A DNA stretch of 64,000 bases. Origin: an uncultured Collinsella sp. (GTDB lineage Bacteria; Actinomycetota; Coriobacteriia; Coriobacteriales; Coriobacteriaceae). Positions 45,923 to 57,011 of the stretch are shown here, in pieces (within the stretch, counting starts at the first letter, position 1; the number at the start of each line of letters is the position of its first letter). The stretch covers positions 62,001 through 126,000 of the forward strand of contig CAUESV010000003.1 in the NCBI GenBank assembly GCA_959020715.1, written 5' to 3'. The notes under the pieces are model-generated. The model made no database searches and was not told where the DNA came from. It saw only the letters and a list, made by a program, of their open reading frames with translations. Position numbers and translations under genes: made by a program.

Positions 45923-46165
45923 GCCCAAAGTACTGCGCCTTTCGCGCCAAAGGCGCGAAACAGCAAGGGGATAGAAGGCAGCGACAACCAACTCCCCCAC
46001 TATGCCCAAAGTGCTGCGATGTTTCGCGCAAAGCGCGAAACAGCACTGGGGCAGCAGAAGGCCACAGCTAGCCCTCCATGCCCAAAGTGGCGCGTGGTTT
46101 CGCGGCCACGCCGCGAAACAGCGACCGGGACAAGGCACCCCCACAGCCACGTCCTTCATTCAGCC
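45923..46165. repeat. three tandem hairpin units of about 78 bp
   Basis: Units start at 45923, 46004 and 46080 with GCCCAAAGT. Each carries a perfect hairpin followed by CAGC: TTTCGCGCC/GGCGCGAAA (45940-45960), GTTTCGCGC/GCGCGAAAC (46021-46041), and GTTTCGCGGC/GCCGCGAAAC (46097-46119). Stem bases differ between units but pairing is kept. Non-coding, between the 3' ends of the convergent ATPase and nifJ genes. Confidence 0.8.
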
Positions 46166-46189
46166 CCACAATCCGAGGACGTAGTCGTA

Positions 46190-46314
46190 GCAGGATCTGA
46201 GGGCTGACCTTCGCGGACACTCCGCAGGACGAAAGAACCCCCGCCGCACGTAGTGCGCAGCGGGGGTTCTTTCATGTCCGAGGACGTCCGCGAAGGTCAG
46301 CCCTCAGATCCTGC
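46190..46314. repeat. 29-bp perfect inverted repeat enclosing nifJ terminator
   Basis: Arms 46190-46218 and 46286-46314 are exact reverse complements (begin GCAGGATCTGAGGGCTGACC). Inside, GAAAGAACCCCCGC (46231-46244) pairs perfectly with GCGGGGGTTCTTTC (46260-46273), with a further CGCAC/GTGCG stem at its tip. The structure begins 10 bases after the nifJ stop codon. The inner hairpin with TTCTTTC can end transcription from either side. Confidence 0.88.
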
Positions 46315-46324
46315 GGCGGGAGAC

Positions 46325-49864
<3,540 letters not shown>

Positions 49865-50250
49865 ATACCCCTCTCCTCTCATATAGGTATACAGGCCCCG
49901 GCGATTGCCGGGATATTGGCGTGATGGGATTTACGCTGTTGCTTCCAATCATCTGGCAGGCAGGCTCAGCAGCAGGTACGTGGCGTGGAGAGAAGACATG
50001 CCGAGGCGAGGGGCAACTGATGCGCCCCACAGACCCGACCGCCCGTCTTGCACATGACCGAGCGCCGCAAAGGCCGCATGCCGGATGCTCCCGGGCACGC
50101 CCCGGCGATGGGAAGCGCCCGCAACGGAAATCCGCATGCGGGTTTATTGTACCCCGCCGTCAAGTGTAATTTCGGCAAATATAGGCGGGCGGTAAAGGTT
50201 TACCTTGGGTGACCATCAAGGGCAAAATTGATCCTTCCGTCACCGAGGGA
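49865..50250. other. nifJ upstream region
   Basis: Contains the nifJ leader. No recognisable gene on either strand; short open frames here have no homologue I know and no ribosome binding sites. Confidence 0.45.
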
Positions 50251-50261
50251 CCAAATGGCAG

Positions 50262-50323
50262 CTGCGGTGAAATAGGAACTGTTTTTGCCGGCCGTAGCCT
50301 TAAACAGCCCCTATTTCACCGCA
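50262..50323. repeat. inverted repeat at the left island edge
   Basis: GCGGTGAAATAGG...CTGTTT and AAACAG...CCTATTTCACCGC are complementary arms with a two-base internal mismatch, around a 17-base loop. It lies immediately left of the truncated FHA copy. A REP-like repeat also abuts the intact FHA copy at 56966. Confidence 0.75.
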
Positions 50324-50341
50324 ACTTATTTAGGAGATGAG

Positions 50342-50836
50342 TCAGAGGGCGCCGAGGGGGATGGCGTAGGTTGTGGATTCTCCGAGCTTGAGCTCGTCAC
50401 CGGGGTTGAGCTGGGCGGAGCGGCCGGGCTCGACCTGGGTGCAGACGTTCGTCGCGTCGTTTACCACCACGGTTCCGTTGGTGGACGACAGGTCCTCAAC
50501 GTACCAGACATTTTGGTCATCGCACCACACGTGGGCATGGCGAGCCGAAACGTCATCGCCCACATCGGTGATGCCGCCCTCCCCCGTTGCCAGCGCGCCG
50601 ATCTCGACGCCTTCCTCACTCGGCTGAATCCAGCGCGGGACGCTCACCGCGTAGCCGTTTTGCACGCGCAGCAGTCCCAGCGGATGCGCCGGCGCGACCT
50701 CGTGCTCGCCCGACTTGGAACCAAGGCGGGCGTGAGAGCAAACGGCATAGGGAACGAATCTTGCGGATGTACTCCTCGACGTCAGGCAGGTAAGCCCCAC
50801 GAAGTCACCGGGGAGGCCCAAGCGGCCCGGCACCAC
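50342..50836 (-). pseudogene. truncated FHA-domain gene copy
   Basis: The last ~117 codons (from APAHPLGLLRVQN to the stop) are about 87% identical in protein and similarly in DNA to the C-terminal FHA domain of the gene at 57011-57949. Motifs SARHAH and DLSSTNGT are intact. Upstream of about 50716 all similarity stops and the frame continues into unrelated sequence, so the kinase-associated N-terminal two-thirds is missing. A separately translated FHA module cannot be excluded. Together with the intact copy it forms direct repeats flanking the 6.3-kb RiPP island. Confidence 0.75.
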
Positions 50837-51264
50837 TTCCAGATTCTGACCAGGGCGAGTCGTTCGCCGGTGGCTGAAGGCTCGCTCCCACCCAAAAGGG
50901 GAGATTCGCGTTGTTCCCCAATCGCTCTCGCATCTTTCATTTTGCTCGAGGTGGGCTATAAAAACTTTCCTGGTGAAAGGCGGCGATTGGTTTCCTTTCT
51001 TTCTAGAGGAGCGCGCCTGTAATCTGTTTTCATCCTAAATCAAGTTGAGATCGGACCTTCCAGAGGCAAGTCGACTCAAACTGCGAGGCTCCATGTTGGA
51101 ATAAAGAGCGCTGTCGAAGTGCCAACAACACAAAGCTTGCCAGTCTCAAATAGAACCTTTTGGGAGTCCGATTGGGCCGCACACCGAATCCCCGCTGGTG
51201 GTTTTTTATAGCTGCGTAACAATAAACAAGGTTAGTGCCAGTCCAGCATGAAATTGAGGAACGT
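50837..51264. other. upstream region of the radical SAM gene
   Basis: A composition change occurs here. A plus-strand frame from about 51035 to 51210 (ending GGFL) is open for ~60 codons but has no start codon and no recognised homology. GGTTTTTTATAGC near 51201 and AACAATAAACAAGGTTAG are promoter-like. No operator was recognised. Confidence 0.4.
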
Positions 51265-52623
51265 ATGCATTTTTTCTCAGTAAGTGATCGTCGTTACTGC
51301 TTCGATGAGGTCACTCGCAATTGCTTTCAGGTTGACCAAGCATCAGAAGATGCGCTTCGCATATTTGAAGCATCGGGAAGAACGGTCAACTCGAAGTTGC
51401 TAACAAAGTCACTTGCTGCGAAAGGCTACGACCAAACGACCATAGCAGAACTTGAAGACGACATTGATGAGTATCAACGATTGTCTGAGCGGACTTTCTT
51501 AACAAAAGACACGCCTCGAAAACTTAGATCCATCGAACTCCACGTTTCACATGCATGCAACCTTGGTTGTAGTTACTGTTTTGCCGGTAAAGGAGATTAT
51601 GGAACGTCTCCTCTGCTGATGACAGACGAGATAGCCTTCAAGGCGGTCGACTACCTCGTCGCAAGTTCATCGGAAAACGAAACGCTTGCAATCGTCTTTT
51701 TTGGTGGGGAACCCATGATTAACGAGCCGCTGATATGGAAAACGGTCGACTATTCAAAAAGAATATACCCCAATAGAAACTTTACCTATTCTATTACGAC
51801 CAACGGAACGCTTTTGAATGACACTGCTGTGAATTCTTTCAAGGAGCACGGGTTTTCTGTTCTGATTAGTCTCGATGGTACAGGATGCAAGCACGATGCA
51901 TCGCGCCCGTACAAGACGGGAGGCGGCTCTTTCTCCGATATCGACAAAAACGTTCGTCGTTTTTCCGAGTCGTTCCCCTTCGGCGCAAGAGCGACCTTAA
52001 CAAATAATAACTGTAACCTTGTTGAAGACTATCTTCAGTTTAAAGAGATGGGCTTCAGAAGGATTTACTTCTCGCCCGTGAGCTCATTCGATGAGAATAT
52101 CAAACTCGACGAACACTCATTAAACAAAATCAGGGCGGGCCTAATAGATTTGGCGGATCAATATCTCAAACAGATTGATCAAGGGGAAAAGCCCTTGTTT
52201 AGAACATTGAAAACTGCAGTTGATTTGATTATGAGCAACAGGATCGCCTTTGTCGGATGCGGGGCTGGCAGGCGTTTTATTTCCGTGACTCCCGAAGGGG
52301 ACGTATACCCCTGTCACAGGTTTGTCGGGATGATGCGATTCAAAATGGGCAACATCGTCACCGGAATTGACGAAACTAGGTATATTGAAAACTGGAGTCA
52401 GGGTGTCGAAAAAAGAATTGACTGTACGGACTGTTGGGCTCGGTCTTTCTGTGGTGGGGGCTGTAGCTGGGAGGCTGCAGACGAGCACGGCTACTTGCCC
52501 AAGAGTCTACACCCTGCATCATGTGAATATAGAAAAATGTGCTACGAGATGGCTTTTGACCTTATTTCCCGCCACTCATCTTCGCAGGAGAAAAATCAAC
52601 GAGAAGCTACTGTATCGGAATAA
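51265..52623 (+). CDS. radical SAM/SPASM peptide maturase
   Basis: 452-residue enzyme predicted to install thioether cross-links in the two Cys-rich peptides that follow. The radical SAM cluster ligands are HACNLGCSYCF (C98, C102, C105); FFGGEP (near 150) and SISLDG-like LISLDGTG are typical. A C-terminal SPASM domain has Cys in VGCGAG, YPCHRF and DCTDCWARSFCGGGC, ending in SCEYRKMC, enough for two auxiliary clusters. The ~85-residue N-terminus (MHFFSVSDRRYC...) resembles the peptide-recognition region of SCIFF/CcpM/PapB-type maturases. ATG 51265 has GAGGA upstream; an upstream GTG at 51235 is the alternative. AT-rich codon use unlike neighbours. Confidence 0.85.
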   Translation: MHFFSVSDRRYCFDEVTRNCFQVDQASEDALRIFEASGRTVNSKLLTKSLAAKGYDQTTIAELEDDIDEYQRLSERTFLTKDTPRKLRSIELHVSHACNLGCSYCFAGKGDYGTSPLLMTDEIAFKAVDYLVASSSENETLAIVFFGGEPMINEPLIWKTVDYSKRIYPNRNFTYSITTNGTLLNDTAVNSFKEHGFSVLISLDGTGCKHDASRPYKTGGGSFSDIDKNVRRFSESFPFGARATLTNNNCNLVEDYLQFKEMGFRRIYFSPVSSFDENIKLDEHSLNKIRAGLIDLADQYLKQIDQGEKPLFRTLKTAVDLIMSNRIAFVGCGAGRRFISVTPEGDVYPCHRFVGMMRFKMGNIVTGIDETRYIENWSQGVEKRIDCTDCWARSFCGGGCSWEAADEHGYLPKSLHPASCEYRKMCYEMAFDLISRHSSSQEKNQREATVSE

Positions 52624-52792
52624 GCGGTTCAGCGCATTGCTGTCACCATTGTGGAGGTGTTCGTTCTTCTGATTACCGCCTGCGAAGCCTATTGCTACGT
52701 TCGCCGAAACCATTCTAGAAATATGGTGAACTAGACATCTTGGTTTGTTATACACAATATTGAGGTTTTTCTGCACTCAAAGGGAGGTAGTC

Positions 52793-52996
52793 GTGAAGCA
52801 TATTCATCCGATTAATCCAGGAAGTGGCGACGAGGCAGGCGTGAAGCCGATGTCTTTTGACTGCCTCTTGGGCATTACTGACATCTGTACTGTTTATGAT
52901 AAAGCAGATGGCTGTGGTGCATACGATTACTGCGACTATGACATGGATGGCGGCAGCATCTGCGTTGTAGATCACTGTGGCATTGATCAAACGTAG
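52793..52996 (+). CDS. Cys-rich RiPP precursor peptide 1
   Basis: 67-residue peptide starting at GTG with GGGAGG 5 bases upstream. Leader begins MKHIHPINPGSGDE. The core has six Cys (24, 32, 41, 47, 57, 62). Each Cys is followed by Asp within 3-6 residues: CTVYD and CGAYD are exact Cys-X3-Asp, CVVD and CGID are Cys-X2-Asp. This spacing is that of Cys-Asp thioethers made by PapB-type maturases. Shares the MKHIHP start, the D-I-C motif and the overall pattern with peptide 2, 31 bases downstream. Function of the mature product unknown; an antimicrobial or signalling peptide is likely. Confidence 0.8.
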   Translation: MKHIHPINPGSGDEAGVKPMSFDCLLGITDICTVYDKADGCGAYDYCDYDMDGGSICVVDHCGIDQT

Positions 52997-53026
52997 TCTC
53001 TAATTGGATTAAGGTGAGGAGCTGTT

Positions 53027-53206
53027 ATGAAGCATATCCATCCTGTTGGTTCAAATGAACATACTCCCGTTGAGCCTTGTTGTCTTGGAGTTGATATATG
53101 CAATTTTTACGACATCGCCGAGTGCCCTGTTGCGGATTGGTGCTATGTCGATAAAGAATCAAGCTGTGTTTTGCCAGCAGATTGGTGCGATCCAGTTGAC
53201 GAGTAG
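53027..53206 (+). CDS. Cys-rich RiPP precursor peptide 2
   Basis: 59-residue paralogue of peptide 1, too short and Cys-rich for most gene finders. ATG follows AAGGTGAGGA. Leader MKHIHPVGSNEHTPVEP. Seven Cys (18, 19, 25, 33, 39, 47, 54); CLGVD, CNFYD, CPVAD and CDPVD are exact Cys-X3-Asp motifs, and two more Cys have Asp at +3 and +5. Leader and the C-X-DIC-X2-YD block are conserved between the two peptides while the rest diverges, as in RiPP precursor families. Produced with peptide 1 and the maturase. Confidence 0.8.
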   Translation: MKHIHPVGSNEHTPVEPCCLGVDICNFYDIAECPVADWCYVDKESSCVLPADWCDPVDE

Positions 53207-53285
53207 TTTTTGTGTCTAGGAACTATTTGGTCCAATTCAAAATAAGATGGGGACAAATACCAAAATCTCGTGTCTGGGAGGAGTT

Positions 53286-53393
53286 ATGCCATTATTGCAA
53301 GGTCTCGTTGGATTAACCTTTGTACTTGCTTTATATCTGGCACCTTTTTTATTGTTATTCTTCATTATCCGATTCTTTCTTCGGAAAAAATAG
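53286..53393 (+). CDS. 35-residue single-span membrane peptide
   Basis: Reads MPLLQGLVGLTFVLALYLA then a further hydrophobic stretch ending in FLRKK. A strong GGGAGGAG lies 2-8 bases upstream of the ATG. One membrane helix and a basic C-terminus resemble small hydrophobic immunity proteins or type I toxins. It follows peptide 2 by 79 bases in the same orientation, so an immunity or export-helper role is possible but not shown. Confidence 0.55.
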   Translation: MPLLQGLVGLTFVLALYLAPFLLLFFIIRFFLRKK

Positions 53394-53461
53394 GAGTATC
53401 ACGCAAACATTAGCGTAGCTTTCTTCCAATATGAGCCGAGCATTGGCAAGTGGAATAAGAA

Positions 53462-53499
53462 GCCCGACCGTTCGTCACATGAAAGTGATCGGACGGGCC
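53462..53499 (+). terminator. imperfect terminator after the RiPP genes
   Basis: GCCCGACCG...TCAC pairs with GTGA...CGGACGGGC (two internal mismatches) and is followed by CTCTCAATTT. It probably ends the maturase-peptide transcript. Confidence 0.5.
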
Positions 53500-53596
53500 T
53501 CTCAATTTAACCCGGGCCGCCACCCATAGCGGCTTTCCGGGCGTATTTTCGGTGCAAAGCAATCGTCAGTTTAATCCTATGCGTCGATACCGCATT

Positions 53597-53722
53597 TCAT
53601 TTGTTCGGCTCGTATTCTACGGCCTTGTAACCCTCGCACTCTCCGGCAAACGGATTGAACACGAAGGCAGAGATGATGTGTGCGTGGACATCGAGGCTGC
53701 TGTAGGCAACATACTGGGGCAT
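53597..53722 (-). pseudogene. IS110-family transposase N-terminal remnant
   Basis: A 41-residue frame MPQYVAYSSLDVHAHIISAF... ending in TGA resembles the first residues of IS110 transposases (YVGLDVHxxxIxAxVFxPxTGE), including the catalytic Asp in the LDVH motif. The expected remaining ~350 residues are absent. It marks past transposition inside the island. Confidence 0.55.
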
Positions 53723-54089
53723 GGACCCCCGCTGCGCGTGGCATGCGGCCCGGCATATTCATTGCCGTCCAACCCCGTGTAGTTGCAGCAAAGGGTGGAA
53801 CCTCAATGCTCAGCTCATGTTGTCCGTGGGACACGAGAATTGTAAGTACACTTTGGTGTGATTCTCACGATGATACTGAGCCACCTGGAATAAGATACGT
53901 CGCGACAACACTTCGCTTCACCTCTGTCTCGACAAGACAACGTAGACTAAAGTTTCCTTTAGTAAGAGAATGAGAACTATATCTGAAAGCGTTGCGATGG
54001 CGTGAAGGCACCGAGTCCGAACCGACTGAATGCTACGTGCATCTGCATCGCTTTTTGTTATCTCTGTCAGTTGGGTAGCACTACACTTG
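53723..54089. other. spacer between IS remnant and exporter gene
   Basis: Possibly more IS-derived sequence on the left; AT-rich on the right. No terminator with a clear T run for the exporter was found. No gene recognised. Confidence 0.4.
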
Positions 54090-55745
54090 TCAGCATTTAC
54101 CCCGGTACATGCTGCCTAAATCCACTACCCCTTCTACCGCGCCGACCATCTCGTCATCGTGAGAGACAATGATGATCAGCTGGCTTTGCTTGTTGCGCTT
54201 AACATAGGCCGCAAGCTCGGCGCGGCTTACAGCGTCTAACCCAGTCGTGGGCTCGTCGAGTACCAAAACTGACGACTTGCGTGAAATCGCCGACCATAAG
54301 TACACTCGGCGCAGCTCACCGCCCGAAAGCGCGGAGCAACGTTTCCCGAGCAACTCCTTCACGCTGTTTTCCAGCGAAAGTAGGCCATCTACACCCCGGT
54401 GATAGGAAGAAAAGGGCGTGTCGAAATACTCTAACAGCTCTTTCACCGTTTCGTCCGGCGCGAAGCACGACTGTGGGCAGCACGATATCTCTCTCGCACG
54501 TATGTAATCCAAGTCGCATTCTTCGATTGGCACGCCGTTGTATTTTACTTTGCCTTTCGATGAGTATAGCCCGAGCATCAAGTAAAGAAGCGACGTCTTG
54601 CCTCTTCCGTTTTCCCCAACTATGCAATATGTACCAGGACCGGAAAACTTGAAAGAAAACCCGCCGAGGACCTCTCGGACAGATCCGTCTGGAAGGGCAA
54701 CCGAGAATTCCAAATCAGATACCGAAATGTCATTTATTTCATCGAGTTTAGCTAAATCGGTCCGATTCCACCCCGATCTCTCCTTTTCTCTCGTCGCGAT
54801 AGCCGTCCTATCCCATGATGCTTTGGCATCTTGATAGGATTTGAACAATGACATCATACTTTTCAAAGTCTTAAAGAGAACCGCGAAGTATGTACCGATG
54901 ATAGTGTACTCGCCTATTGACATAGTTCCGTTAATGATTCGTACTCCGGAAACAACAAGTATCACCGCTTGAAACAACGCTGCGAAAAGACCATCGAGCG
55001 ATGTCAGAGAATATGATAGCTTTCCGGAGCGCAAAACTTTGGGAAAATAGCTCTTAAACCCAGCGTCGAGCGCTTGTTCGCTCTTGCCGTACGAAGATGT
55101 CAGTTGAATGTTGAGAATCTGATTAAGCTGCGATGCAATTGCGGCGTAAAAGGCGCTGTCCGCCTCTTTCTTCTCATACGTGACCCTATACAAAAGTTTC
55201 CTCAACCCAGTAATTACACAGAAATACACGATGAGGAGAATGATGGAAAACACCGCGAGAGTTGAATCAATTGACCATATGATAAGCAATACGATGGGAA
55301 TGGCTACAATGGACAGCGGCGCACTGATAAAATTCGCCAAAACGAAGGATGAGACCACGCTAGAGTCGGAAATAATCCGTTGCGTTGTATAGGCTGGATC
55401 GATGGTCCGACTCACCAAGTAATCGTCTCTTTCAAAACGCAAGACGGCCTCCCTGAGAAGATCAAAGGAAAGTCTCGTGGTTATGCGAATGGAAAGTGTT
55501 CCTGCAAAATAAGTAAAGAGGGTGGAGAAAACTCCTATTGACGCAACCAGGAGCGCGAAGAGTACGGCGTCTCTTTCGCTGCGGTTACCGAGAAGAAAAT
55601 CTAAGAATTTCCCGTTCACGTATGGCATGGCATAGGAGAGAGCGGTTCCAATCACCGTGATAGCAATGAAGACGAAAGCCCCTTTTGCTCTGATGAACCT
55701 CGAGAGAACGCATCGAATCAAGGAAGGCCCCAATCTACCCGCCAC
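54090..55745 (-). CDS. peptide-type ABC exporter, fused permease/ATPase
   Basis: 551-residue exporter half-transporter. Six membrane helices occupy about 15-310; the ATPase domain has Walker A CIVGENGRGKTSLL near 378, Q-loop SCCPQSCF, signature ALSGGELRRVYLWSA near 471, Walker B VLVLDEPTTGLD and switch SHDDEM. No C39 peptidase domain precedes the helices, so it would not itself cleave a leader. It is convergent with the maturase-peptide unit, inside the same AT-rich island; export of the modified peptides is the obvious proposal. Start codon uncertain (GTG 55745, no clear ribosome binding site). Confidence 0.85.
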   Translation of the reverse strand: MAGRLGPSLIRCVLSRFIRAKGAFVFIAITVIGTALSYAMPYVNGKFLDFLLGNRSERDAVLFALLVASIGVFSTLFTYFAGTLSIRITTRLSFDLLREAVLRFERDDYLVSRTIDPAYTTQRIISDSSVVSSFVLANFISAPLSIVAIPIVLLIIWSIDSTLAVFSIILLIVYFCVITGLRKLLYRVTYEKKEADSAFYAAIASQLNQILNIQLTSSYGKSEQALDAGFKSYFPKVLRSGKLSYSLTSLDGLFAALFQAVILVVSGVRIINGTMSIGEYTIIGTYFAVLFKTLKSMMSLFKSYQDAKASWDRTAIATREKERSGWNRTDLAKLDEINDISVSDLEFSVALPDGSVREVLGGFSFKFSGPGTYCIVGENGRGKTSLLYLMLGLYSSKGKVKYNGVPIEECDLDYIRAREISCCPQSCFAPDETVKELLEYFDTPFSSYHRGVDGLLSLENSVKELLGKRCSALSGGELRRVYLWSAISRKSSVLVLDEPTTGLDAVSRAELAAYVKRNKQSQLIIIVSHDDEMVGAVEGVVDLGSMYRGKC

Positions 55746-56060
55746 AAAACATCAATCACTGATACCTTACACCTCAACACAACAGGAGCGAAGATTTGCC
55801 AATGAGACTGCTTTAAGATTGCCTTGGGCCAATACGATCTCAAGCTCTTCCTACAAGAGAGTCGGAATCGGACATCTCCTCCGACGAACCTGGCAATCGG
55901 GCGGTTGAAATATCTTTTTCAACCGCCCGATTGCCACAATAGATTTGAGCATCCGCCCACAAACGTCCGCGTTTTATACCCATCAAATCCTTTGCCTTTT
56001 GTCGTCTAGACTAGAAAAATCGCTCGAAATAACGCAACCGGCCTGCTCGCTTGAAGAAAC
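55746..56060. other. spacer with 19-bp perfect inverted repeat
   Basis: GGCAATCGGGCGGTTGAAA (55892-55910) and its exact complement (55917-55935) form a hairpin with a six-base loop. On the minus strand it follows the decayed methyltransferase gene, with only a short T stretch, so it may be that gene's terminator. The remainder is the exporter's upstream region. Confidence 0.6.
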
Positions 56061-56905
56061 CTAAGCCCGTAACGTAGATGTGCAAACTTCCGAAACGCCT
56101 TGCGCGGCATAGTGCGTATAAACTTCGTCAACCGCCTCAGAAATATCTGAGTATCGCGCCGGGTCAAAAGCATACGATGTCGCAGCTATACCCTGCACCC
56201 ATTCGGAACGCGGATTAATTGAATAGCCACACAGCATCATCATACATGCATCTAGACCTGATTTCCCAAGTATCCGACGTATTGATGAGAGCATCGCGGG
56301 TCGCCCCCGCACCATCGTCGTCACCCCTATTAGCAGTATTTACCGTTTTTCTCTAAATGCGTATCGCCACCCTTAAGAATACGAAGTGTTTTATCCAGAC
56401 CCGATTGTCCTCCATCTCAAACGAAGGGATAAGGAATCTCATCCGGAATCGGCAGTAACGGAGGATTCACAACGACAAGCGAAAAACATGAGTCATCTCT
56501 CAGAGGGGAGTAAAGGCTCCCCTCAAGCACCCTAGTTTCGTCATCCAAAGAGTTGATGGCAGTGTTTTTCTTACAAAGGTCGACAACAAAAGGGTTGATT
56601 TCTACAGATGTTACATCCATGCCACAGTTGGTAAGTATCAGGCCCTGTATTCTGGGGCCAGAACACAAATCGAGAGCCTTCCGTGCGCTCTGCGGTGTAA
56701 GGCGCCAATCTCAGCAAATCTGTCCCACAATACTGCGCTGAAGAACAACACGGAACCCCTGAGCCAAACTCCCCTATACCTTATTAAGGCTAAGACAGGC
56801 AAGTTCACGCACCCGGCATATTCCAGAATAACATCCTATTGTTTTAGATGCTCTACAAGCATGAACAGCCGCGAATCGGAAAGATCTTCTAGTTTCGCCC
56901 CGACT
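56061..56905 (-). pseudogene. decayed class I methyltransferase gene
   Basis: Pieces of one SAM-dependent methyltransferase are spread over several frames: KLEDLSDSRLFMLVEHLKQ then a stop (56836), DVILEYAGCVNLPVLALIRY and VLFFSAVLWDRFAEIG, then after a frame change ALDLCSGPRIQGLIL (motif I), VTSVEINPFVVDLC (motif II) and VVVNPPLLPIP (catalytic NPP motif), another break after DEIPYPFV, and a C-terminal part VRGRPAMLSSIRRI...EVCTSTLRA. NPPL suggests N-methylation (HemK/MTQ2/RsmC type). At least one stop and two frame changes. Possibly a lost tailoring enzyme of the RiPP locus. Confidence 0.7.
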
Positions 56906-56965
56906 GACCGCCAAGGGCCAAAATGGCCTCTCCATCCCCAGGCGACCGGCTCTGGCGCGCCGAGG

Positions 56966-57011
56966 AGTGTCCCCAAGTGCCGGCAGAAAAGGAACGTCCT
57001 TAACTGCCGGC
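56966..57011. repeat. GTGCCGGCAG / CTGCCGGC palindromic repeat at right island edge
   Basis: GTGTCCCCAAGTGCCGGCAG then AAAAGGAACGTCCTTAACTG with CCGGC forms nested palindromes; AAGGA/TCCTT lies at the centre. The unit recurs at 42718. It touches the stop codon of the intact FHA gene. Confidence 0.7.

Noticed and set aside
45923..46165. Possible CRISPR array
   Set aside because: Only three units, with repeats that are hairpins of varying sequence, unequal spacing and no cas genes nearby.
51035..51210. About 60 open codons upstream of the radical SAM gene, ending GGFL
   Set aside because: No start codon, no homology recognised; not enough to call a gene or pseudogene.
52651..52734. 27-codon hydrophobic frame (start GTG) between the maturase and precursor 1
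   Set aside because: No ribosome binding site and no similarity to the precursors; the hydrophobic stretch is short. Could be real only if conserved elsewhere.
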